In this document: piece after piece, positions 27,348-34,999 of the stretch
Layout: each line of letters begins with the position of its first letter
How positions within the stretch are numbered: position 1 is the stretch's first letter
Source: Qipengyuania aurantiaca
Lineage (GTDB): Bacteria > Pseudomonadota > Alphaproteobacteria > Sphingomonadales > Sphingomonadaceae
Reading direction: 5' to 3'
Assembly (NCBI RefSeq): GCF_019711375.1
Contig: NZ_CP081295.1
Coordinates: 2,207,001 to 2,271,000 of the forward strand
DNA: 64,000 nt
Made by a program: the position numbers and the translations under genes
The notes under the pieces: generated by a model
What the model saw: only the letters and a program-made list of their open reading frames with translations
Told to the model about the DNA's origin: nothing
Databases searched by the model: none

Positions 27348-27370
27348 CGATTATCTTTTCGGGATAATCG
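27348..27370. promoter_or_regulatory. Inverted repeat, candidate operator of the HTH-NadE gene
   Basis: Perfect 8-base arms CGATTATC (27348-27355) and GATAATCG (27363-27370) around a 7-base spacer, ending 6 bases before the ATG at 27377. The right arm contains GATAAT, a possible -10 with TTGCCT (27342-27347) 15 bases upstream. Bound protein would block initiation. Confidence 0.55.
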
Positions 27371-27376
27371 CCTGTC

Positions 27377-29671
27377 ATGCATCTCGCGGGACGCAAAATC
27401 AAACAGTGGCGCCAGTCGCAAACCCCTCCGCTTTCGGCAGAGGAGTTCGCCGCGCGCCACGGCTTCAAGACGCAAACCGTATTCGGCTGGGAAAGCAAGG
27501 GCCGGATCGCGCGCGCCGAGGCCCAGCGGCAACTTTCCGCGCTCGGCATCTGCGAGCCGGCCGACTGGCTCGAACCCGCGCCCCCACTTCAGGAAAAACC
27601 GACACCCATGGCGACCAGCGACACGCACCCCTTCTACGACCTCCACACGCACGGCTTCGTCCGCGTGGCGACGGCGACGCCCAAGGTGCGGACCGCCGAT
27701 GTAGCCTACAACGCGCAAGGGATTATCGAACAAGCGGAGAAAGCGCACGCGCAAGGCGTCGATCTGCTGCTCTATCCCGAGCTCAGCCTGTCATCCTATG
27801 CCATCGACGATTTGCACCTGCAGACCGCCATGCTGGAAGCGGTAGAGCGGCATCTGGCCGAGATAGTTACCGCCTCTGAAGACCTGTCGCCCGCGATGGT
27901 GATTGGAGCCCCGCTGCGCCGCAACGGACGTATCTACAATTGCGCAATCGTGATCGCGCGCGGGCGCCTGCTCGGCGTGGTGCCGAAGAGCTACCTGCCC
28001 AATTACCGCGAATTCTACGAAAAGCGCTGGTTCAGCCACGGGCGCGAATGCGTGGGGCTGGAAATCGCGGTGGGCGGGGAAACCGTGCCCTTCGGGACCG
28101 ACCTCGTCTTCGAGGCGGACGACCTGCCCGGCTTCACCTTCGGCATCGAGATTTGCGAAGATTTCTGGTCGCCCAATCCGCCCGGCACGCTTGCCGCGCT
28201 GGCGGGGGCAACGATTCTTCTAAACCTGTCCGCCTCCAACATCACGATCGGCAAGTCGGACGAGCGGCACATGCTCACCCGCGCCAGCTCCAGCCGCTCG
28301 GTCTGCGCCTATGCCTATTCGGCCAGCGGCTATGGCGAGAGCACGACCGACCTCGCATGGGACGGGCAGGGCATGATCTACGAGCTGGGCGACCTCTTGG
28401 TGGAAAGCGTGCGCTTCGATCTCGCGCCCGAACTCTGCGTGGCGGATATCGACACCAGGCGCATTCTTGCCGAGCGCATGCGGATGCAGACCTGGGGCGA
28501 TGCCGCCGATGCCGCGGGCCGTCCAGAGGATTGGTATCGCCGCGTGCGCTTCGAGCATGGCCATGCGCCGAAGGACATCGGACTGAAGCGCCCCGTCCGC
28601 CGCTTCCCCTTCGTGCCCAACCGCAAGGAAAAGCTCGACGAGGACTGCTACGAGGCCTTCAACATCCAGGTCGACGGTCTGATGCGCCGGATCGATGCGA
28701 CGCGGCCCAACTGCCTCACCATCGGCATTTCGGGCGGTCTCGACAGCACGCACGCGCTGCTTGTGGCGGCCAAGGCGATGGACCGACTGGGCCGTCCCCG
28801 CACCGACATTCGCGGCTACACGATGCCGGGTTTTGCGACCTCCGATGGCACCAAGTCGAATGCGTGGAAGCTGATGGAGGCCTTCGGCATCACGGCCGAG
28901 GAAATCGATATCCGCCCTACCGCGCGGCTTATGCTTGAGAATATCGGCCACGCCTTTGCCGATGGCGAGCCGGTTTATGACGTGACCTTCGAAAATGTGC
29001 AGGCGGGGCTGCGCACCGACTACCTCTTCCGCCTTGCCGGCCAGCATGGCGGTTGGGTGGTCGGGACAGGCGATCTGTCCGAACTCGCGCTGGGCTGGTG
29101 CACCTATGGCGTCGGCGACCAGATGAGCCATTACGGTGTCAACGCGGGCGTGCCCAAGACGCTGATCCAGTACCTCATCCGCTGGACCACCACGACGCGC
29201 CAGTTCGACGAGGGCGTGGACGAGGTGCTGCTCGATATCCTCGACACGGAGATCAGCCCAGAACTCGTGCCCGCGGGTGAGGACGGGTCGATCCAGTCCA
29301 CCCAGTCGATCATCGGGCCCTACGAGCTCAACGACTTTTTCCTCCACCACGTGATCCGCTGGGGCCAGAGCCCGAGCCATGTCGCCTTCCTCGCGTGGCA
29401 CGCGTGGAAGGATGCGGAGGCCGGGCAATGGCCGATCGATTTTCCGGAAGAAGCCAAGAACACCTACGATTTGGGGACGATCGCCAAATGGCTGGAGAAC
29501 TTCGTCAAACGCTTCTTCGGCTTCAGCCAGTTCAAGCGCAGCGCCCTGCCGAACGGCCCGAAGGTGAGTGCGGGCGGCGCCCTCTCCCCGCGCGGAGACT
29601 GGCGTGCCCCCAGCGACGCGGTGGCCGATATCTGGCTTGAGGACCTAAAACGAAACGTGCCGGAAAGCTGA
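27377..29671 (+). CDS. nadE: NAD+ synthase (glutamine-hydrolysing) with in-frame N-terminal HTH extension
   Basis: From Met78 the protein is a normal 687-residue glutamine-dependent NAD+ synthetase: nitrilase-type amidase with Glu (LLLYPELSLSSY), Lys (VVPKSYLPNYREF) and Cys (FGIEICEDFW), then the synthetase P-loop SGGLDSTHALL. It amidates deamido-NAD. Residues 1-77 are extra: an HTH-like unit (SAEEFAARHGFKTQTVFGWE) ending CEPADWLEPAP, like the small Xre-type regulators of sphingomonads. No stop separates them. AGGAAA sits 11-16 bases before Met78 (base 27608), so a second, full-length-enzyme start inside the frame is plausible. Confidence 0.9.
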   Translation: MHLAGRKIKQWRQSQTPPLSAEEFAARHGFKTQTVFGWESKGRIARAEAQRQLSALGICEPADWLEPAPPLQEKPTPMATSDTHPFYDLHTHGFVRVATATPKVRTADVAYNAQGIIEQAEKAHAQGVDLLLYPELSLSSYAIDDLHLQTAMLEAVERHLAEIVTASEDLSPAMVIGAPLRRNGRIYNCAIVIARGRLLGVVPKSYLPNYREFYEKRWFSHGRECVGLEIAVGGETVPFGTDLVFEADDLPGFTFGIEICEDFWSPNPPGTLAALAGATILLNLSASNITIGKSDERHMLTRASSSRSVCAYAYSASGYGESTTDLAWDGQGMIYELGDLLVESVRFDLAPELCVADIDTRRILAERMRMQTWGDAADAAGRPEDWYRRVRFEHGHAPKDIGLKRPVRRFPFVPNRKEKLDEDCYEAFNIQVDGLMRRIDATRPNCLTIGISGGLDSTHALLVAAKAMDRLGRPRTDIRGYTMPGFATSDGTKSNAWKLMEAFGITAEEIDIRPTARLMLENIGHAFADGEPVYDVTFENVQAGLRTDYLFRLAGQHGGWVVGTGDLSELALGWCTYGVGDQMSHYGVNAGVPKTLIQYLIRWTTTTRQFDEGVDEVLLDILDTEISPELVPAGEDGSIQSTQSIIGPYELNDFFLHHVIRWGQSPSHVAFLAWHAWKDAEAGQWPIDFPEEAKNTYDLGTIAKWLENFVKRFFGFSQFKRSALPNGPKVSAGGALSPRGDWRAPSDAVADIWLEDLKRNVPES

Positions 29672-29690
29672 AAGCAACTCTCCGGCACGT
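29655..29690. terminator. Hairpin over the nadE stop, between nadE and azoR
   Basis: ACGTGCCGGA (29655-29664) and TCCGGCACGT (29681-29690), a 10-bp perfect stem with 16-base loop that contains the nadE stop codon. No T-tract follows, so it may be a Rho-dependent end or mRNA stabiliser for the two convergent genes. Confidence 0.55.
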
Positions 29691-29722
29691 AATCGGCGCG
29701 TAAGGGAGGGGGAGGGACAGGT

Positions 29723-30316
29723 TTACGCCGCCAGTTTTTCGACCTCTTCATGCGCTTCGGCGATCTTCTCTTCGCCGCCTTCGCCCATGATCCCGTCGGC
29801 TGCGACAAGCTCGACGTCCTTCATGCCGAGGAAGCCGAGGAAGAACTTCAGCCAGGGCGACATGAAGTCGATTTCGCTACCCATGCCTGTGCCGCCGGAC
29901 GCGGCCGTGATGTAGACCTCCTTGCCGGTCAGCAGGCCCTCGGGGCCATTCGCAGTGTATTGGAACGTGCGGCCTGCGCGGGCGACGAGGTCGGCCCAGG
30001 CTTTCAGTGTGGCGGGCACGGTGAAGTTGTAGACCGGCACGCTGAACACGATGGTGTCGGCCGCTTCGAGTTCGTCGATCAATTCGTCGGCGATCTTCGC
30101 AAGGCCGTGCTGCGCGTCCGAACGCTCGGCATAGGGGGCGAGGTTGGCGGCGTGACGCTCCGCATCGATGAAGGGCAGGTCGTTCTTCGCAAGATCCCGG
30201 GTGACGACAGTTGCATCCTGCTTGTCCGCGAGGCCCTCGACCAGCTTGGTGCCGAGACTGCGCGAAACGCTTTCGTCGCCGCGGATGCTGGCGGTGATGT
30301 GGAGGATATTGGTCAT
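29723..30316 (-). CDS. azoR: FMN-dependent NADH-azoreductase / quinone reductase
   Basis: 197 residues, flavodoxin-like fold of the AzoR family. Visible motifs: N-terminal ILHITASIRGDESVSRSL (FMN phosphate loop), PVYNFTVPATLKAW (FMN contact) and AASGGTGMGSEIDF. It reduces quinones and azo dyes by two electrons, a detoxification role. It is 14 bases downstream of the pirin gene on the same strand; a divergent LysR gene lies just beyond, the usual set-up for electrophile-responsive control. Confidence 0.92.
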   Translation of the reverse strand: MTNILHITASIRGDESVSRSLGTKLVEGLADKQDATVVTRDLAKNDLPFIDAERHAANLAPYAERSDAQHGLAKIADELIDELEAADTIVFSVPVYNFTVPATLKAWADLVARAGRTFQYTANGPEGLLTGKEVYITAASGGTGMGSEIDFMSPWLKFFLGFLGMKDVELVAADGIMGEGGEEKIAEAHEEVEKLAA

Positions 30317-30330
30317 GAAAATTCTCCTGC

Positions 30331-31032
30331 TTACGCCGCGTCGACGAGGACGAGTTCGCTGTCCTCGAGCGCGGTGATGGTGATGCTGTCTTCCTTGGTG
30401 ATGGCAAGGCCGTCGCGGGCCTGCGCCTCGATATCGCCCACGCGGATGCTGCCGGTGGCGGGCACGAGGTAGAGGTGGCGTCCCGCGTCGCGCGGGGTGT
30501 AGGTCACGCTTTCGCCGGCCTTCACCGTCGCGCCGAGCACGCGGGCGTCGGTGCGGATCGGCAGTGCCTCGTCATCGTTGGCGACGCCGCTGGCGAGGGG
30601 AACGAACTGGCCTGCACGGTCGCCCTTGGGGAACTGGCGCGCGCCCCAGCCGGGATCGCCGCCGCGCTCCGACGGGATGATCCAGATCTGGAACAGCGTG
30701 GTCTGCTCGTCTTCGAGATTGAATTCCGAATGCGCCACGCCGCGCCCGGCGCTCATGACTTGCACGTCGCCCGCTTCGGTGCGGCCTTCGTTGCCCATGC
30801 TGTCGCGGTGCGTGATGGCACCGGTGCGGACATAGGTGATGATCTCCATGTCGCTGTGCGGATGGGTGGGAAAACCGCTCTTGGGCGCGATGGTATCGTC
30901 GTTCCAGACGCGCAGCGCGCCCCAGTTGACGCGGGCAGGGTCGTGATAACCGGCGAAGGAGAAATGGTGGTTCGCGTCGAGCCAGCCGTGGTTGGCCTTG
31001 CCGAGCGTGTTGAAGGGGCGATGTTCGATCAT
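30331..31032 (-). CDS. Pirin family protein
   Basis: 233-residue bicupin. The metal-binding motif is present: PTHPHSDMEIITYV, then AITHRDSMGN, and RGVAHSEFN supplies further His and Glu ligands. Bacterial pirins such as YhhW have quercetinase activity and are tied to redox stress. The start MIEHRPFNTLGKANHGW at 31032 gives the standard N-terminus; upstream sequence in this frame overlaps the LysR promoter. It forms an operon with azoR and is transcribed divergently from the LysR gene 104 bases away. Confidence 0.9.
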   Translation of the reverse strand: MIEHRPFNTLGKANHGWLDANHHFSFAGYHDPARVNWGALRVWNDDTIAPKSGFPTHPHSDMEIITYVRTGAITHRDSMGNEGRTEAGDVQVMSAGRGVAHSEFNLEDEQTTLFQIWIIPSERGGDPGWGARQFPKGDRAGQFVPLASGVANDDEALPIRTDARVLGATVKAGESVTYTPRDAGRHLYLVPATGSIRVGDIEAQARDGLAITKEDSITITALEDSELVLVDAA

Positions 31033-31117
31033 GCTTGGTCTCCAAAGAGATTGCTCTGTTGGACCAAGAGTTAGGCGTTGCCCTGCGTTCCGATAACTGC
31101 GATAAAACACGCCAAGA

Positions 31118-31136
31118 TGTTCAGGAAATTCGAACA
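31118..31136. promoter_or_regulatory. TGTTC-N9-GAACA palindrome abutting the LysR start
   Basis: Arms TGTTC (31118-31122) and GAACA (31132-31136) contain a T-N11-A core typical of LysR-family boxes. It lies in the divergent gap between the pirin and LysR genes, directly touching the LysR ATG, a position suited to autorepression. Confidence 0.5.
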
Positions 31137-32066
31137 ATGAAGCTGGGCGAGCCGAGCCTCGACCAATTGCGCATCTTCCTCGCCGTGGCGGAGGAGGGCA
31201 GCTTCGGCGCGGCGGCGCGCAAGATGGGCAGGGCGGTCTCGGCGGTCAGCTACGGCGTTTCGCAGATGGAATCTCAACTCGGCGTGACGCTGTTCGAACG
31301 CGAAGGATCGCGCCGGCCCGTGCTGACAGAGGAGGGGCGGGGTTTGCTGACCGAGGCCAAGGCGGTGGCGGACGGCATCGACCACCTCCTCGCCAAGACA
31401 CAGAGCCTGCATGCTGGGCTGGAGAGCGAGGTGTCGCTGGTGGTCGACGTCATGTTGCCGGGCGAGGTCACAGCCAGCGTGCTGCGGGATTTCCGCGTGA
31501 TGTTCCCGACCGTCGCGCTGCGCCTTCAGGTCGAAGCTTTGGGGGCCGTCGCGGCGTGCCTGCTGGAGGGCGGCGCGGACCTCGGCATCGGCGGGCCGGT
31601 TCTGGCCGACCATCCCGAACTCGAACGGCAGGCCATCGGGTCGGTCGAACTCGTCCCCGTCGCCGCGCCCTACCACCCGCTTGCACGTGCGGGCATCGAA
31701 CCGGGGGAGAGCCGCAAGCACTTGCAGCTCGTCCTTACCGACCGTTCGCCGCTCACCGAGGGGCGCGAATTCTCGGTCCTGTCACCCGAAAGCTGGCGGC
31801 TGGCCGACCTCGGCGCGAAACACGCGCTGCTCAAAGAGGGCATCGGCTGGGGGAACATGCCGCGCCACATGGTCAGCGGCGATATCGACGAGGGGCGGTT
31901 ATGCTTGCTCGACCTCCCTGAAAAACCCGGCGCGCATTATACGCTGAGCGCCCTGTGGCGCCGCGATGCGCGCCCCGGTCCTGCGACCAGCTGGCTCATC
32001 GACGCCATGCGCGAGCGGATAGGAAAATGCAGCGGCGTGGAACCGTCGGTCAGCGGCGAAGCCTAG
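31137..32066 (+). CDS. LysR-family transcriptional regulator
   Basis: 309 residues. The N-terminal HTH reads PSLDQLRIFLAVAEEGSFGA...VSQMESQLGVTLFEREG, and the C-terminal portion is the effector-binding fold. It is divergent from the pirin-azoR operon, which it probably controls, in response to quinones or other electrophiles by analogy with similar arrangements. Start MKLGEPSLD at 31137; a longer frame from 31035 would extend into the pirin gene. Its stop overlaps ilvE's stop by 4 bases. Confidence 0.88.
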   Translation: MKLGEPSLDQLRIFLAVAEEGSFGAAARKMGRAVSAVSYGVSQMESQLGVTLFEREGSRRPVLTEEGRGLLTEAKAVADGIDHLLAKTQSLHAGLESEVSLVVDVMLPGEVTASVLRDFRVMFPTVALRLQVEALGAVAACLLEGGADLGIGGPVLADHPELERQAIGSVELVPVAAPYHPLARAGIEPGESRKHLQLVLTDRSPLTEGREFSVLSPESWRLADLGAKHALLKEGIGWGNMPRHMVSGDIDEGRLCLLDLPEKPGAHYTLSALWRRDARPGPATSWLIDAMRERIGKCSGVEPSVSGEA

Positions 32067-33142
32067 AGCTTCATCGTCCAGCCGTGCGTGTCCTCGACCG
32101 CGCCCTTCTGGATGCCGACCAGCTTTTCGCGGATCTTGTTGGTCATCTGCCCGGTGCCGCCGCTGCCGATGGTGAATTCGCCATCGGGGCCGAGCACGGT
32201 GCCGACCGGCGTGACCACGGCAGCCGTGCCGCACGCCATCGTCTCCAGCAGCTTGCCGGTCGTGGCATCGGCGCGCCACTGGTCGATGCTGTAGGGTTCC
32301 TCGCGCACAGCCAAGCCCTCTTCGCGCAGCAGCTGGATCAGGCTGTCGCGCGTGATGCCGGGCAGGATCGTGCCGGTGAGCGGCGGGGTGATGACCGTGC
32401 CGTCGTCGAAGACGAAGAACAGGTTCATGCCGCCCAGTTCCTCGATCCACTTTTTCTCGACCGCGTCGAGGAAGACGACCTGGTCGCAGCCGTGCTCGAT
32501 ACCCTCCGCCTGAGGGACCAGGCTGGCGGCGTAATTGCCGCCGGTCTTGGCCGCGCCCGTGCCGCCGGGAGCCGCGCGGGTGAAGTTGCGGCTGACCCAG
32601 ATTTTTACCGGCTTCGCTCCGCCCTTGAAATAGGGGCCGACGGGCGAAGCGATGAGGATGTATTTGTATTGCCGCGCCGGACGCACGCCGAGGAAGGCTT
32701 CCGACGCGAACATGAAGGGGCGCAAGTAGAGCGAGCCATCGGGATCGCCCGGCACCCAGTCGCGGTCGGCGGCGACCAGTTGGCGGATGGACTCGAGAAA
32801 TAGCTCTTCCGGCAGATCGGGCATTGCCATCCGGCGCGCACTTTCGTTGAAACGACGCGCGTTCTGTTCGGGGCGGAACAGGGCAAGGCTGCCGTCACCC
32901 TGCTTATAGGCTTTCATGCCCTCGAAGATTTCTTGCGCATAATGCAGGACGGCGGCGGCCGGATCGAGGCTGATCGCCTCGCGCGGACCTAGCGTCGCCT
33001 TGTGCCAGCCACCCTTGTCCGCGTCATAGTCGATGACGACCATGTGGTCGGTAAACAGCTTGCCGAAACCGGGGTCCTGAAGCGCCTGCTGGCGGGTCTC
33101 GCCGGGAACGGGGGCGGGGTGGGGAATGTGCTCGAAATCCAT
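32063..33142 (-). CDS. ilvE: Branched-chain amino acid aminotransferase
   Basis: 359 residues, PLP class IV, transferring amino groups to the 2-oxo acids of Val, Ile and Leu. The internal aldimine Lys lies in GAAKTGGNYAASL; EELGGMNLFFVF and SGTAAVVTPVG-like segments (ACGTAAVVTPVG) bind the cofactor phosphate. The length and FEHIPHPAPVP opening fit the longer bacterial/eukaryotic BCAT type. Upstream is an unusual 435-base leader region with a micro-ORF and strong hairpins; whether these control ilvE is open. Confidence 0.94.
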   Translation of the reverse strand: MDFEHIPHPAPVPGETRQQALQDPGFGKLFTDHMVVIDYDADKGGWHKATLGPREAISLDPAAAVLHYAQEIFEGMKAYKQGDGSLALFRPEQNARRFNESARRMAMPDLPEELFLESIRQLVAADRDWVPGDPDGSLYLRPFMFASEAFLGVRPARQYKYILIASPVGPYFKGGAKPVKIWVSRNFTRAAPGGTGAAKTGGNYAASLVPQAEGIEHGCDQVVFLDAVEKKWIEELGGMNLFFVFDDGTVITPPLTGTILPGITRDSLIQLLREEGLAVREEPYSIDQWRADATTGKLLETMACGTAAVVTPVGTVLGPDGEFTIGSGGTGQMTNKIREKLVGIQKGAVEDTHGWTMKL

Positions 33143-33199
33143 GGCAGCGCGGGTAATCGGAGAGCGCGCCTAGGGCAAGTTTTGATAGGCACAAATGAG

Positions 33200-33262
33200 A
33201 AGAGCGACCCTCGCCCGTAGGAGGATCGCCCTTCGCATGGTCAGCGGTCGCAAAGCGCCGCT
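33200..33262 (-). ncRNA. Two stacked hairpins in the ilvE upstream region
   Basis: On the minus strand the first stem-loop is AGCGGCGC-TTT-GCG(A)CCGCT (33262-33243). The second has 13-bp arms, AAGGGCGATCCTC with GAGGGTCGCTCTT (33233-33200), loop 8. The tail is not T-rich. They follow the micro-ORF and precede ilvE by about 60 bases, so they may form the end of a small mRNA or an attenuator-like leader. No Rfam family is recognised. Confidence 0.4.
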
Positions 33263-33288
33263 CACGAAGCCTTACTCGGCAAAGGAAA

Positions 33289-33345
33289 CTACCGAATATG
33301 CTCCGTAGGGGTCTTCACCGACCTCGCTACTGAACCATGAGACAT
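33289..33345 (-). CDS. Micro-ORF with perfect Shine-Dalgarno sequence (18 codons, possibly frameshifted)
   Basis: AAAGGAGGTGATCC (33360-33347) is a full-length match to the anti-Shine-Dalgarno end of 16S rRNA and lies directly before ATG at 33345. The ATG frame encodes only MSHGSVARSVKTPTEHIR. A -1 shift after the second codon instead opens a protein-like frame to 33272 (SSWFSSEVGEDPYGAYSVVS then FAE). Either a leader peptide, a frameshifted small gene or a programmed shift could explain it. No family is recognised. Confidence 0.35.
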   Translation of the reverse strand: MSHGSVARSVKTPTEHIR

Positions 33346-33497
33346 CGGATCACCTCCTTTCAAGCTTGTGAGCTACAACCCCGTTTCACCGGAGAAGAAG
33401 ACCGCGTGCGCCGCTGATCTTGATAACAATTTGTGTCTTTTGAGGGCCTGAAACAAGGCTTGCAAAAAAGTTTTCCCACGTCAGAATTGTCATTTGT

Positions 33498-33524
33498 GGC
33501 TCGGAGCATTCTCCGGGCCTTTTT
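33498..33524 (+). terminator. Orphan plus-strand terminator
   Basis: GGCTCGGAG (33498-33506), loop CATT, CTCCGGGCC (33511-33519), TTTTT. No plus-strand gene ends nearby; the last one (LysR) stops at 32066. It implies an unannotated plus-strand transcript in 33143-33497, or it is a chance hairpin. Confidence 0.6.
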
Positions 33525-33577
33525 CGTGGGTGGTGCGGCGGTGTCTCGCAAGGCGACAGGCGCATTCAAGAATCGCC

Positions 33578-34159
33578 TCAGCGGCAATCCTCGATAACAC
33601 GCGTCACTTCGGCCCAGGCGGGCAGGTAAAGTGTGGGCCTTTCGGAAGTTTCCACAGCGAATCGCCCCTTGGTCAGCGCCATCGCGTCGAGCAGCGGGTC
33701 GGTCGGGCGTACGACCGCTGCGACCATCTTCCTGCCTTCGGGATCGCGCGGAGCCATTATTGTGCGGTCGGTCGTCTCGGTGCGTATCGTCAGCGGGAGC
33801 TGGCCCACGCTGTCCACCCAGCGTTGCAGAACTATATTCCCGCTTCCGGAGCACATGATCGTGAACAGCTGCGTGCCATCTGGCGAATTGTAGTTCGCCA
33901 CCCCGTATCGCGAATTGCCCACCATTTCCGCGTAATAGCTCCAGTTCCCCGGGGTACGCGGCGCGTCCATCCAGCTTTCATATTTCGGCTGGGACGTCGC
34001 AACCGGTGTCGGCGAGGGCGTCGGCGCAGGGGCCTGCTGGACCGGCGCGGCGGTCTGCTCGGGCGAGGGCGTGGAATCGGGCGCGGGTACGCAAGCGGCG
34101 GCGAGCAGCGCGCTCGACAGGAGCAAGGTTCGGGCGATGGCACAATGCGAGGCTTTCAT
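33578..34159 (-). CDS. Putative lipoprotein, unknown function
   Basis: 193 residues. Signal peptide and lipobox LLLSSALLAAAC place the lipid on Cys23, followed by a Pro/Thr-rich linker (residues 24-57) and a compact C-terminal domain with two further Cys (FTIMCSGSG and VIEDCR). The globular part recalls invasion-associated-locus-B-like periplasmic proteins but the match is weak. Start MKASHCAIAR at 34159; the longer antisense frame through tlyA is not real. Divergent from tlyA. Confidence 0.68.
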   Translation of the reverse strand: MKASHCAIARTLLLSSALLAAACVPAPDSTPSPEQTAAPVQQAPAPTPSPTPVATSQPKYESWMDAPRTPGNWSYYAEMVGNSRYGVANYNSPDGTQLFTIMCSGSGNIVLQRWVDSVGQLPLTIRTETTDRTIMAPRDPEGRKMVAAVVRPTDPLLDAMALTKGRFAVETSERPTLYLPAWAEVTRVIEDCR

Positions 34160-34192
34160 GCTTCCCCAATGCTCGCTAACGGCTTTGTTTCC

Positions 34193-34930
34193 ATGGGAAA
34201 GAAACGTCGCCTCGATCAAATGCTGGTAGACCGCGGGCTGGTGGAAAGCCGCACCCGCGCGCAGGCGCTGGTGATGGCGGGGCTGGTCTTTTCCGGCGAA
34301 CAGAAGCTTTCCAAGCCCGGCCAGCAGATGGCCGAGGACGCTCCTTTGGACGTGCGCGGGCGCGACCATCCCTGGGTCAGCCGTGGCGGGATCAAGCTTG
34401 CCCATGCGATCGAGCATTTCGGGCTCGATCCCACGGGCGTCACCGCGATGGACATCGGCAGTTCGACCGGCGGCTTCACCGATGTCTTGCTGCAAGGCGG
34501 GGCGAGCCACGTCTTCGCCGTCGACAGCGGGACCAATCAGCTCGCCTGGAAACTGCGGCAGGACGAGCGCGTGACCGTGCTCGAACAGACCAGTGCGCGC
34601 ATCCTGACGCCCGAGATGATCGACCGGCCGGTTAGCTGGGTCGTGTGCGATGCGAGCTTCATCGGGCTCGCCAAAGTGCTCGAACGTCCGCTGGAATTGG
34701 CGGAGCGGGATTGCCGCATGGTTGCGCTGATAAAACCGCAATTCGAAGTCGGGCGCGAGGAGGTAGGGAAAAAGGGCGTTGTGAGCGATCCGGCTCTCCA
34801 CCAACGTGTATGCGACGAAGTTCGCGAATGGGCCGAAGGGCTGGGTTTTGAAGTGCAGGGCATTGTCGAAAGCCCCATCACTGGCCCCGAAGGCAATGTC
34901 GAATTCCTGATTTCCGCGCTTCGATCGTAG
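34193..34930 (+). CDS. tlyA: TlyA-family rRNA 2'-O-methyltransferase
   Basis: 245 residues. N-terminal S4 RNA-binding domain (RRLDQMLVDRGLVESRTRAQ), then a Rossmann methyltransferase domain with MDIGSSTGGFTDVLLQGGA (SAM site), ALIKPQFE (catalytic Lys region) and GPEGNVEFL. Family members methylate 16S and/or 23S rRNA ribose and were once called haemolysins. ATG 34193 gives MGKKRRLDQ; no strong ribosome binding site is visible. Transcribed toward the propionate operon with a 69-base gap. Confidence 0.9.
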   Translation: MGKKRRLDQMLVDRGLVESRTRAQALVMAGLVFSGEQKLSKPGQQMAEDAPLDVRGRDHPWVSRGGIKLAHAIEHFGLDPTGVTAMDIGSSTGGFTDVLLQGGASHVFAVDSGTNQLAWKLRQDERVTVLEQTSARILTPEMIDRPVSWVVCDASFIGLAKVLERPLELAERDCRMVALIKPQFEVGREEVGKKGVVSDPALHQRVCDEVREWAEGLGFEVQGIVESPITGPEGNVEFLISALRS

Positions 34931-34999
34931 TCGCGCGATTGACGTAGCGGCATGGCTCGCCCTAGGCGCTCGTGCAAACGTATTTCACGGGAAGAGAAC

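Noticed and set aside
33340..33362. Fragment of a 16S rRNA 3' end (GGATCACCTCCTTTC)
   Set aside because: Only about 15 bases match and no further rRNA sequence flanks it; it is better read as a perfect SD on the other strand.
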